From UBA11606 sp049437325 (GTDB taxonomy: Bacteria; Actinomycetota; Acidimicrobiia; Acidimicrobiales; Aldehydirespiratoraceae): a stretch of 26,202 nucleotides of DNA. The first letter of the stretch is position 1; every line of letters begins with the position of its first letter. The notes under the pieces are model-generated. The model saw nothing but the letters and a program-made list of their open reading frames with translations. It made no database searches and was not told the origin of the DNA. The stretch covers positions 1-26,202 of the forward strand of contig JBMTIM010000043.1 in NCBI GenBank assembly GCA_049437325.1, in the 5' to 3' direction. This document shows, one piece after another, positions 8,190 through 14,795 of this stretch. Made by a program: the position numbers and the translations under genes.

Positions 8190-9752
8190 ATGTTTAATCT
8201 CGCCGAGAATCTTCGCCGCCAAGCGGCCGACCTCCCCGACAAGACGGCGCTCGTCTGTGACGATCGCTCGCTCACGTTCGCCGAGTTCGATGCCGAAGCA
8301 TCGAAGGTGGCAAACGCGCTCGCCGCAGCAGGAGTCGGCAATCAGGACCGTGTCGGCTTCATCGGGAAGAACATCCCCGAATACTTCACGTTGACCTACG
8401 GCGCTGCGAAGCTCAATGCGGTCATGGTCGCGGTGAATTGGCGTCTCGCTCCCCCCGAGATGGACTACATCCTCGATCATGCCGAGGCGAAGGTCGTTGC
8501 GGTCGAAGCCGAGTTCCTCGGTCATCTCGACTCGATGCAACTCGAACGTGGGCCGAAGATCATTGCGATCGGTGGCGACTCCAGCCACGAGCAGTACGCC
8601 GACTGGATCGCCGGGGTGTCGGCGGACGATGTCGTTGTTGCTGCTGAGCCGAACGATACAGCGGTGCAGTTGTACACATCGGGCACCACCGGGCTGCCGA
8701 AAGGTGCCGAGATCAGCAACCGCAATCTCGAAGCATCGGTTCCACCGTTGACACAGGTGACCGGGATCGAGGCTGATGACGTCGTGCTTCATGTGCTGCC
8801 GATGTTCCACATCGGTGGCAGCGGTGTCGCCCATGCTGCTGTCTTCAAGGGATGCACCAGCATCGTGCACCGTGACGTCGATCCTGGTCGGATCTTCGCC
8901 GACATCCCCGGCCATGGTGTCACGACGGCGTTCATGGTGCCGGCGTTGCTCCAGGTTCTCCCGATCATTCCCGGAGCGTCGGACGTCGACTTCTCGTCGC
9001 TTCGCACCATTCTCTACGGCGCGTCGCCGATCACCGAGGAAGCGCTCGTCGGCTCGATGGCCCTCCTCAAGTGCGATCATGCACAGGTGTATGGCCTGAC
9101 CGAGACGACGGGGGCCGTCACCTTCCTGCAGCCCGAGGATCATGATCCGGGTGGTGATCGAGCCGGCTTGCTTCGCTCTGCCGGCACCCCGGTGCTCGGA
9201 ACCGAGGTCCGGATCGTCGACGAGGACGGCAACGATGTTGCCGACGGAGAGGTCGGTGAGATCTGGTCGCGTTCTCACCAGAACCTCAAGGGGTACTGGA
9301 AGAACCCGGAGGCGACAGCAGATGCGTTCCCGGAAGGACGCGACGAGGATGGATTGGGCTGGTTCTCGACCGGCGACGCCGGCTACGTCAAGGAAGGCTT
9401 CGTCTACATCCACGACCGGGTGAAGGACATGATCGTGTCCGGTGGCGAGAACATCTACCCGGCCGAAATCGAGAATGCGATCATGTCGCATCCCGGTGTA
9501 GCCGATGTGGCCGTGATCGGTGTTCCGAGTGAGCGATGGGGTGAATCACCGCTTGCCCTCATCATCCCTGCGCCCGATGCCGACCCGAGCGAGCAGGAGA
9601 TCATCGATCACTGCGCCGAGCGTCTCGCCCGGTTCAAGCTGCCCGCCAGCGTCGAGCGCATCGCCGAGATTCCTCGTAATCCGTCGGGAAAGATTCTCAA
9701 AACCGAACTACGCAAGCCCTACTGGGAAGGCCGTGAGCGGGCAGTCAACTGA
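8190..9752 (+). CDS. AMP-forming acyl-CoA synthetase (FadD-like)
   Basis: This adenylate-forming ligase activates a carboxylic acid with ATP and then CoA. It is 520 residues from the ATG at 8190, which has AAGGA seven bases upstream. An ATG at 8154 lacks such a site. The phosphate-binding motif TSGTTGLPKG is at about 163-172 and YGLTETTG is at about 301-308. The hinge region is DRVKDMIVSGGENIYPAEIEN, and the C-terminal PSGKILK carries the catalytic lysine near residue 500. The layout is that of medium- or long-chain fatty-acid or aryl/alkyl-acid ligases. It stands alone between smpB and a convergent XRE gene, so the substrate is not given by context. Confidence 0.9.
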   Translation: MFNLAENLRRQAADLPDKTALVCDDRSLTFAEFDAEASKVANALAAAGVGNQDRVGFIGKNIPEYFTLTYGAAKLNAVMVAVNWRLAPPEMDYILDHAEAKVVAVEAEFLGHLDSMQLERGPKIIAIGGDSSHEQYADWIAGVSADDVVVAAEPNDTAVQLYTSGTTGLPKGAEISNRNLEASVPPLTQVTGIEADDVVLHVLPMFHIGGSGVAHAAVFKGCTSIVHRDVDPGRIFADIPGHGVTTAFMVPALLQVLPIIPGASDVDFSSLRTILYGASPITEEALVGSMALLKCDHAQVYGLTETTGAVTFLQPEDHDPGGDRAGLLRSAGTPVLGTEVRIVDEDGNDVADGEVGEIWSRSHQNLKGYWKNPEATADAFPEGRDEDGLGWFSTGDAGYVKEGFVYIHDRVKDMIVSGGENIYPAEIENAIMSHPGVADVAVIGVPSERWGESPLALIIPAPDADPSEQEIIDHCAERLARFKLPASVERIAEIPRNPSGKILKTELRKPYWEGRERAVN

Positions 9753-9770
9753 ACGCAGCGGCGTGGGGCG

Positions 9771-10112
9771 TCAGCCCTCGTTGCTCTCGGCGAGGAAGCT
9801 TTCGTAGATGCGGATCAGGACCTGCTTCTGGTCTGTGGAGAGATCGTCCTGGGCCCGGATCGTTGCGATCAGGTCTGATTCGGGAGCCTCGTCGAGGATT
9901 CCAGCCCGAACGTAGAGCTGCTCGGCCGAGACCTCGAGTGCTCGAGCCAGCTGTTGCAGAATCTCGGCGCTCGGCCGCTTGAGGCCGCGCTCGATCTGAC
10001 TGAGGTACGGGTTGGACACACCGGCGAGGTCGGCGAGTTTGCGCATCGACAGTTCGGCCTGACGACGCTGCTCGCGAATGTACGCCCCGAGCGCTTCGCG
10101 GGGATCAGTCAT
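9771..10112 (-). CDS. XRE-family transcriptional regulator
   Basis: This small DNA-binding protein of 113 residues has an N-terminal Cro/C1-type helix-turn-helix at about 10-65: the segment MRKLADLAGVSNPYLSQIER carries the recognition helix. The C-terminal half is helical with no recognised ligand domain. An AGGAG six bases before the ATG supports the start. It lies downstream of the HbhA-like gene on the same strand. In Mycobacterium tuberculosis an XRE gene (Rv0474) likewise adjoins hbhA (Rv0475), recalled from memory, so the pairing may be conserved. It is a candidate for binding the palindromes at 10693-10726. Confidence 0.88.
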   Translation of the reverse strand: MTDPREALGAYIREQRRQAELSMRKLADLAGVSNPYLSQIERGLKRPSAEILQQLARALEVSAEQLYVRAGILDEAPESDLIATIRAQDDLSTDQKQVLIRIYESFLAESNEG

Positions 10113-10149
10113 TCATCACTCCTCGCATGTCATCGCCCCTGTCGCGTAG

Positions 10150-10179
10150 CGGCCGGACTGCATGCTCGCAGCCCGGCCG
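10150..10179 (-). other. Hairpin in XRE leader
   Basis: Arms 10150-10156 and 10173-10179 (CGGCCGG/CCGGCCG) and an inner CTGC/GCAG stem form an 11-bp interrupted hairpin about 38 bases before the XRE start. It could be a second terminator step or an mRNA leader structure. No T-run follows it. Confidence 0.4.
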
Positions 10180-10197
10180 TACGGAAGGGGGGATCAG

Positions 10198-10232
10198 GTG
10201 TCGGTGGGGCAGGGGGGCGGCCCCACCGGCAC
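10198..10232 (-). terminator. Hairpin after HbhA-like gene
   Basis: A 13-bp stem (10198-10210 with 10220-10232, one G-U pair) with a nine-base loop lies 12 bases beyond the HbhA-like stop codon. There is no T-run, so it may only attenuate transcription into the XRE gene. Confidence 0.5.
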
Positions 10233-10244
10233 GTTCTTGGTTGC

Positions 10245-10637
10245 TCAGCCGGCCTTCTTGGCGGCGGTCTTCTTCGCAGCGGTCTTCTTTGCAGCCTTGT
10301 TGGCGGCCTTCTTCGCAGGTGCCTTCGCGGCCGGTGCCGGTACCGGAGCCTGCGCCGGAGCCTCGATCCCGATGAAGTTCCAAACGGCGTTTCGGCCAGT
10401 CTGCACGGCGTCCCCGATCTGCTCGGGAAGGCGGTCGGTGATCTTCGCTACCACTGGTTCGGTGCGGCCCCGCAAGTCGGTGAGTGCATCAGCGGCCTGG
10501 GTGCGGGCGATCGAGGCTCGGTCAGCGAACTGCTTCGGTGTGGCAACCTCACGGCCAACGACAGCGTCGGTGAGAAGGAGGTTGAGCCCTACGGAGGTGT
10601 AGGCGGCAGACTTGACCTGGTCGATGACGGTGGGCAT
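10245..10637 (-). CDS. HbhA-like protein with Lys/Ala-rich tail
   Basis: This protein of 130 residues has two parts. Residues of about 1-92 form an amphipathic helical region ending in FIGIEAP. Residues 93-130 are a Pro/Ala then Lys/Ala tail of KKAA- and KKTA-type units. Mycobacterial heparin-binding haemagglutinin has the same plan, with a closing GIELP motif before its KKAA tail. That protein binds heparan sulfate, and related proteins bind DNA or lipid. No signal peptide is visible, as in HbhA. The ATG at 10637 has AGGAG six bases upstream; earlier in-frame codons lie inside the promoter region. The tail is made of near-repeated GCC/AAG codons at about 10250-10320. Function is inferred from architecture only; a histone-H1-like nucleoid role is an alternative. 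Confidence 0.75.
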   Translation of the reverse strand: MPTVIDQVKSAAYTSVGLNLLLTDAVVGREVATPKQFADRASIARTQAADALTDLRGRTEPVVAKITDRLPEQIGDAVQTGRNAVWNFIGIEAPAQAPVPAPAAKAPAKKAANKAAKKTAAKKTAAKKAG

Positions 10638-10692
10638 GGCATGCTCCTGGGGGAGTGTGTGGGGGAAACCGCACAGTGTGGTGCGGTCGACT

Positions 10693-10726
10693 GCTAACAA
10701 TAGTTAGCGAAGTTGCGAACCGCAAC
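10693..10726 (-). promoter_or_regulatory. HbhA-like promoter covered by two palindromes
   Basis: On the minus strand TTGCGG (10725-10720), a 17-base spacer and TATTGT (10702-10697) make a good -35/-10 pair with a start near 10690. One perfect inverted repeat, GTTGCG-GTT-CGCAAC (10726-10712), covers the -35. A second, GCTAAC-TATT-GTTAGC (10708-10693), covers the -10. This is an operator layout, probably for a dimeric repressor such as the nearby XRE protein. Confidence 0.6.
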
Positions 10727-10775
10727 CTCTGGCACGCATATTGCTAGCTGTGGCAAGCGTCACATCGGAGTGCGT

Positions 10776-11261
10776 ATGACGATCGAGATCCATGCGATTG
10801 GTGACTACTGGGAACCCGAACGCGATGAGCGAACGGATCTCGGCGAACTCGTCCACCGAGCCAAGGACCTCGGAGACCCGGTCGCAGGGAAGGAGCTCGC
10901 CGAACGGTTCACACACTTCGTCGACACCGTCGCATCGGTCGATGCCACGATCGTGCCGATCCCGGCGAGTCCGGATCGGCCGACCAGCCTGCTCGAGATG
11001 GTTGCCGGCGACCGCATGCAGCGCTTGGTCGAACGACGCAATGTGACAGCCCGGCTTCGAGACGTCGAGCCCGCAGACCGGGTCGCGGTCGCACAGGCCG
11101 GTGGGTATGTGATCACCGCCGCATGTGCAGGCATGAACGTGGTGGTGCTCGACGACGTCGTTCTCACCGGGACGACCGTGCGTCACGTCGGTGAACTCCT
11201 CGATGCAGCCGGCGCTGCATCGGTCGTCGGCGTTGCGCTTGCCCGGACCCGCCGCCGCTGA
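10776..11261 (+). CDS. Phosphoribosyltransferase-like protein
   Basis: This 161-residue protein has the type I phosphoribosyltransferase fold. The PRPP-binding loop VVVLDDVVLTGTT is at about 122-134, preceded by a hydrophobic strand and two acidic residues, and a conserved-looking IVPIPASPDRP is at about 59-69. The loop and the PxPxSP-type segment recall ComF-like or amidophosphoribosyl-type proteins, but no Cys cluster or nucleobase-specific hood is seen. The ATG at 10776 has GGAG six bases upstream. It is transcribed away from the HbhA-like gene. Substrate and pathway are unknown; a nucleotide-salvage enzyme or a PRPP-sensing protein are both possible. Confidence 0.7.
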   Translation: MTIEIHAIGDYWEPERDERTDLGELVHRAKDLGDPVAGKELAERFTHFVDTVASVDATIVPIPASPDRPTSLLEMVAGDRMQRLVERRNVTARLRDVEPADRVAVAQAGGYVITAACAGMNVVVLDDVVLTGTTVRHVGELLDAAGAASVVGVALARTRRR

Positions 11262-11266
11262 TCGTC

Positions 11267-11914
11267 CTAGTCGGACCGCCGGTCGATCAGGCGTTGGATG
11301 TACTGGACGTAGACGTCGAAGTCCTGGGCGCCCTGCACCGGAAGTATCTCGTCGAGCAGGATTGTCGGAACACCGGTGACCCCGTGATCGATCGAGGCGT
11401 TGTGATCATCGATCACGTCCTGGGCCAGCCGTTGCTGATGCTCGACCACGAACGAGATGAACGATCCGGGGTCAGCTCCGCACTCTGCTGCGATCTCGGC
11501 CAGCACGTTGGGATCAGAGATGGTGCGGTTGTCGGCAAAGTACGCGTCCATCAGGCGCCGGTGGTACGCAGGCTCGAGTTCGGGAGCGAACTCGGCCATT
11601 GCTTTGGCCGCGATCTGGGCAGGAACACTGCCTGACGGCTGCGGATTGTCGGTCGCCCACTGTCGAAACGTCAGACTCGGTTCCGCTTCCTGGGGCCGTT
11701 GCCAGGTCTTGGTGTACTCGACGAACTTGTCATGCTTGGCCGGGTCACCGCCCTCGTTGCCAGGGCGCAGCAGATAGGCCTTCCATTCGACGTCGATCTG
11801 ATCACCGAAATGGGCTTCGAGCTGCTCGACACGAACCGCGCCGACATAACACCAGGGTCAAAGAAAGTCGGACCAGATGGTGAGCTTGACAGGATCGGTC
11901 GACGTAACGGCCAT
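11267..11914 (-). CDS. DsbA/FrnE-family oxidoreductase, probable selenoprotein (in-frame UGA = Sec19)
   Basis: This is a thioredoxin-fold disulfide oxidoreductase of the DsbA/FrnE family, 215 residues if UGA is read through. The frame from the ATG at 11914 runs 216 codons to a TAG at 11267-11269 with one internal stop, TGA at 11860-11858. It reads LTIWSDFL-UGA-PWCYVGAV, where FrnE relatives have CPWC; the UGA therefore replaces the first, nucleophilic cysteine. The downstream part is normal for the family (DVEWKAYLLRPGNEGG; later GVTGVPTILLDE, with the cis-Pro loop). No signal peptide is seen, so it is probably cytoplasmic. TACGAT (11927-11922) lies seven bases before the ATG, giving a leaderless start. 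A SECIS-like hairpin follows the UGA. A nonsense mutation is the alternative. Selenocysteine-inserting genes (selA, selB, selC, selD) are not in the window. Confidence 0.85.
11826..11844 (-). promoter_or_regulatory. Candidate bacterial SECIS element
   Basis: Starting 14 bases after the in-frame UGA, TCGGCGC-GGTTC-GTGTCGA can fold into a 7-bp stem (two G-U pairs) with a five-base loop beginning GGU. The loop G lies 21-22 bases after UGA. Known bacterial SECIS hairpins, such as E. coli fdhF, have a short stem with a GGU-type apical loop at a similar distance, which SelB recognises. The fold was done by eye. Confidence 0.65.
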
Positions 11915-11955
11915 GGGGACGATCGTAGGCTCTGGGCCCCGATGGTGCCCGACGG

Positions 11956-13128
11956 TCAGGATTCGTTCGAGCAGAACCGGCTGCGGCCGAAGGGCGAAAG
12001 GTCGAGATGATCCAGTCCCGCAGCGCGGCGGGCCAAGGCTTCGCCGACCGCAGCACTGTGTTTGAAGCCATGCCCACTGCACGCCGACACGACGGTGACG
12101 TCGTCGTGTTCGGGGTGTACGTCGATGAGGAAGTGATCATCGGGTGTGTTCGTGTACAGGCAAACCGACGCCTTCACGCAGTTGGGTGTCAGCCCGACGA
12201 GGCGAGGTTCGACCATCCGCTCGTAGAACGCAGCGATCTCGTTGCGTGACACCGTCCGGTCGACGGCGTCCGGTGTGGTGGGATCGACGAATTGTTCGCC
12301 CAGCACCTTCACCGCCGGTATGCCTCCCCACGGCGAACCGAAGGCGCCAAGGTACTCCTCGATCGACGAGCGGGCCCAGATCACGAACGACAGCTGATCG
12401 GGACGCCAGCGTTCGAGATCGTCGGCCTCGAACCAGAACACGACCTGTCGGGTGACGCGCAGTCGGTCATGGTCGTGCACGGTCGGCGCCCACGCACCCG
12501 CTGCGACCACGACGTGACGAGCGGCGACCTCACCCTCCGACGTCGACACGACGGGCCGCCCCCCTGAACGGCGCAACCCGGTGACCGTCGAATCGAAGCG
12601 CACCTCCGCGCCCGATGCGATCGCAAGGTCGAGTTGGGCAGCGACGGCTCGCTCTGCCATCACGAGTCCGGCGGTCGGCTCGTGCCCGACGGTTTCGTCG
12701 TCACCGATGAGCAGGTGCGGGAACCGAGTTCGCGTCTCGGCCGGCGTCAGCCGCTCGAAATCGATCCCGGCGCTGGAGGCCACGGCCGCGGTGTCCGCAA
12801 CAAAGGTGCCCCAGCGTTCGTCGTGGGACGCACCGGCCGGTGCGACGATGAGCCCGCCGTGGTCGTGGAGCAGCACGGTGTCGGTAGCTGCGCCAATCTC
12901 GCGCCAGAGCTCGTGGGAGCGCTGCACGAACGGCACATAGTGGGCGCCCTCTCCGACCGCGAGCCTGGTCACACGTGTCTCGGCGTGCGACGAACCGAAC
13001 TCGTGGGGCGGGCGATAGCGGTCGAACCCCACGACGTCGAGTCCGAGTGTCGCAGCCTGGCAGGCGACTGCTGCGCCGAAGGCGCCGAGTCCGACCACGG
13101 CAAGATCGGCGGTGCGCACGGCTGGCAT
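11956..13128 (-). CDS. Monomeric sarcosine oxidase/N-methyl-amino-acid oxidase family flavoprotein
   Basis: This FAD oxidase removes N-methyl or amino groups from amino acids, forming formaldehyde and hydrogen peroxide in the sarcosine case. It is 390 residues, the family size. The Rossmann motif GLGAFG is at 13-18. The segment VCLYTNTPDDHFLID at about 322-336 matches the MSOX/MTOX region where Cys (here Cys323) binds FAD covalently. Lysines at about 274 and 356 (CSGHGFKHS) sit where the oxygen-activating and substrate-binding lysines are expected. TACCGT (13141-13136) ends seven bases before the ATG, giving a leaderless start. It diverges from the 3-hydroxyisobutyrate-dehydrogenase-like gene with a 36-base gap and precedes the DsbA/FrnE gene by 41 bases on the same strand. 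Sarcosine, N-methyltryptophan or a related N-methyl amino acid are possible substrates. Confidence 0.85.
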   Translation of the reverse strand: MPAVRTADLAVVGLGAFGAAVACQAATLGLDVVGFDRYRPPHEFGSSHAETRVTRLAVGEGAHYVPFVQRSHELWREIGAATDTVLLHDHGGLIVAPAGASHDERWGTFVADTAAVASSAGIDFERLTPAETRTRFPHLLIGDDETVGHEPTAGLVMAERAVAAQLDLAIASGAEVRFDSTVTGLRRSGGRPVVSTSEGEVAARHVVVAAGAWAPTVHDHDRLRVTRQVVFWFEADDLERWRPDQLSFVIWARSSIEEYLGAFGSPWGGIPAVKVLGEQFVDPTTPDAVDRTVSRNEIAAFYERMVEPRLVGLTPNCVKASVCLYTNTPDDHFLIDVHPEHDDVTVVSACSGHGFKHSAAVGEALARRAAGLDHLDLSPFGRSRFCSNES

Positions 13129-13148
13129 CGCCACGACGGTACTCGGCT

Positions 13149-13161
13149 GTGAGAGGCTCAC
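13149..13161. promoter_or_regulatory. Palindrome at divergent start region
   Basis: GTGAG-AGG-CTCAC is a perfect inverted repeat in the 36-base gap between two divergent genes. It includes the AGAGG that can act as ribosome-binding site for the ATG at 13165. It could be an operator for both genes or a leader hairpin. Confidence 0.35.
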
Positions 13162-13164
13162 GGC

Positions 13165-14031
13165 ATGTCGACCTGTGCCTTCATCGGGCTGGGCGTGATG
13201 GGGTACCCGATGGCCGGGCATCTCGTCACCGCCGGCCACACCGTCACCGTGTTCAACCGCACCGCTGCCCGAGCCGAGGACTGGGTGGCAGCCCACGGTG
13301 GTCGAGCGGCCGCCACACCGGCTGATGCCGCAGTGGGTGCCGATTTCGTGTTCCTGTGTGTCGGCGACGATCCCGACGTACGGGCGGTGACCACGGGCGA
13401 GAGCGGCGTGCTCGAGTCGATGGTCGAGGGCAGTGTCCTCGTCGACCACACGACCGCATCCGCGGTCGTCGCTCGCGAGATCCACGCCGCTGCAGCTGCC
13501 CGGCGCGTCGGGTTCGTCGATGCTCCGATCTCCGGCGGGCAGGCAGGAGCCGAGAACGGTGTCTTGACCGTGATGTGTGGTGGCGATCGGGCCGACTTTG
13601 ATCGAGCAGCACCGGTGATCGACGCCTACAGCCGGTCGTGCAACCTGCTCGGCGGCCCCGGGAGCGGGCAGCTGACGAAGATGGTGAATCAGATCTGCAT
13701 CGCAGGGCTCGTGCAGGGCCTGTCCGAAGGGATCAACTTCGCAATGCGGGCCGGCCTCGATGTCGACGATGTCGTCGACACGATTTCCAAGGGAGCGGCT
13801 GGGTCATGGCAGATGGAGAACCGGGCCCACACCATGGCCGAAGGCGTGTTCGACTACGGCTTCGCTCTCGACTGGATGCGCAAGGACCTCCGGATCTGTT
13901 TGGCGGAGGCGGCCGCCAACGGCTCGGTTCTGCCAGTGACCGAAATCGTCGACGGGTACTACGCGCAGCTCCAAGAACTGGGACTCGGCCGGTGGGACAC
14001 GTCGTCGCTCATCCACCTCCTGCGCAACTGA
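13165..14031 (+). CDS. 3-hydroxyisobutyrate dehydrogenase-family NAD(P) oxidoreductase
   Basis: This beta-hydroxyacid dehydrogenase oxidises a 3-hydroxy acid to the semialdehyde or keto form. It is 288 residues. The dinucleotide motif GLGVMG is at 8-13 and the substrate-binding signature FVDAPISGG is at about 117-125. The catalytic lysine Lys172 lies in GQLTKMVNQ, and a second conserved Lys/Asp is in WMRKDL. The family includes 3-hydroxyisobutyrate, tartronate semialdehyde, glyoxylate/succinic semialdehyde and related enzymes; which one applies is not clear. AGAGG lies eight bases before the ATG. The gene ends four bases from the convergent hydrolase. Confidence 0.87.
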   Translation: MSTCAFIGLGVMGYPMAGHLVTAGHTVTVFNRTAARAEDWVAAHGGRAAATPADAAVGADFVFLCVGDDPDVRAVTTGESGVLESMVEGSVLVDHTTASAVVAREIHAAAAARRVGFVDAPISGGQAGAENGVLTVMCGGDRADFDRAAPVIDAYSRSCNLLGGPGSGQLTKMVNQICIAGLVQGLSEGINFAMRAGLDVDDVVDTISKGAAGSWQMENRAHTMAEGVFDYGFALDWMRKDLRICLAEAAANGSVLPVTEIVDGYYAQLQELGLGRWDTSSLIHLLRN

Positions 14032-14035
14032 CAGC

Positions 14036-14734
14036 TCAATCCGGGGCTGTTGCGATCCGGTCGCGGACGATCTGCCAGACATCGGGGTCCAGGCTGTAGC
14101 CGATGTGGGTCGACCCGACCTCGATGTTCTCTGCGTCAGGCGTGAGGTCGTCCACGCACGACATCCAGTCGACGATCCCGTCGCGGCGGCTGTAGATCGC
14201 GGTCAACGGCACCGTCAGCAGGGTCGAGCGTCGCTCGGCGATCAACGCTTCGATCTGGTCGAGTTCGGCCGGTGTATACGCACGAGCAGCACCGGTGTGG
14301 CGGGGTCCGGCGAGTGGCGAACCCATGGTGATGATCGCCGAGACCAGGTCGGGCCGATTGCGTGAGAGTTCGCGAGCGACGATCCCACCGAGGCTCCAAC
14401 CCACGAGGACGACCGGTTCTCCGGCGGCGTCGACACGGCGTTCGACGACCGGCAAGAAGCGCTCGACCGAGATCTCGACATCCTTGCCGTGGCGTCCGAT
14501 ATCCCAACCGTGGGCCTGGTGTCCGAGTGAGCGCAGATAGCTGCGCAGGGGAACCAGTGCACGATCGGTGGTGCCGAAGCCGGGAAGCAAGATGACGTGT
14601 CGGGTTCGCGGGGCACGGCCACGAAGCGACGGAGAACGAAGGGCCAGTCGCGCAGGCTGGAGGCCGGCGCGTAGCTCACCGAAACGGGCCAACCGACCCG
14701 GCGCTCGCAGTGGCCGGTCGGGTGTCGTGGGCAT
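14036..14734 (-). CDS. Alpha/beta hydrolase
   Basis: This serine hydrolase of about 232 residues belongs to the lipase/esterase-like branch. The first strand with the oxyanion region is HVILLPGFGTTDRAL, and the nucleophile elbow GWSLGG carries the catalytic Ser. An Asp in SRRDGIVDW and a His in GSTHIGY complete the triad. The N-terminal 45 residues are Arg-rich and of low complexity, with no signal peptide. The start is uncertain: the ATG at 14734 gives the compact form, and in-frame ATGs further upstream (to 14809) would run into the divergent promoter region. It is convergent with the dehydrogenase and divergent from the phosphotransferase. The substrate is unknown. Confidence 0.8.
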   Translation of the reverse strand: MPTTPDRPLRAPGRLARFGELRAGLQPARLALRSPSLRGRAPRTRHVILLPGFGTTDRALVPLRSYLRSLGHQAHGWDIGRHGKDVEISVERFLPVVERRVDAAGEPVVLVGWSLGGIVARELSRNRPDLVSAIITMGSPLAGPRHTGAARAYTPAELDQIEALIAERRSTLLTVPLTAIYSRRDGIVDWMSCVDDLTPDAENIEVGSTHIGYSLDPDVWQIVRDRIATAPD

Positions 14735-14779
14735 ACGGCCAGCTTGGCCTGGTCTCCGTCGATGACTTTGGGGTGAAGC

Positions 14780-14795
14780 TGTGTCATATGTCACA
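14780..14795. promoter_or_regulatory. CRP-like palindrome between hydrolase and phosphotransferase
   Basis: TGTGTCATATGTCACA fits TGTGA-N6-TCACA with one mismatch and has a CATATG core. It overlaps the ATG at 14788 of the phosphotransferase. Either it acts as a repressor site there or translation starts at a later GTG (14818 or 14824). It also lies 46 bases upstream of the hydrolase ATG. Confidence 0.45.

Noticed and set aside
11267..11914. Frameshifted or nonsense DsbA pseudogene
   Set aside because: Both halves are in the same frame with no indel, and the only stop is at the redox Cys position with a SECIS-like hairpin; recoding fits better.
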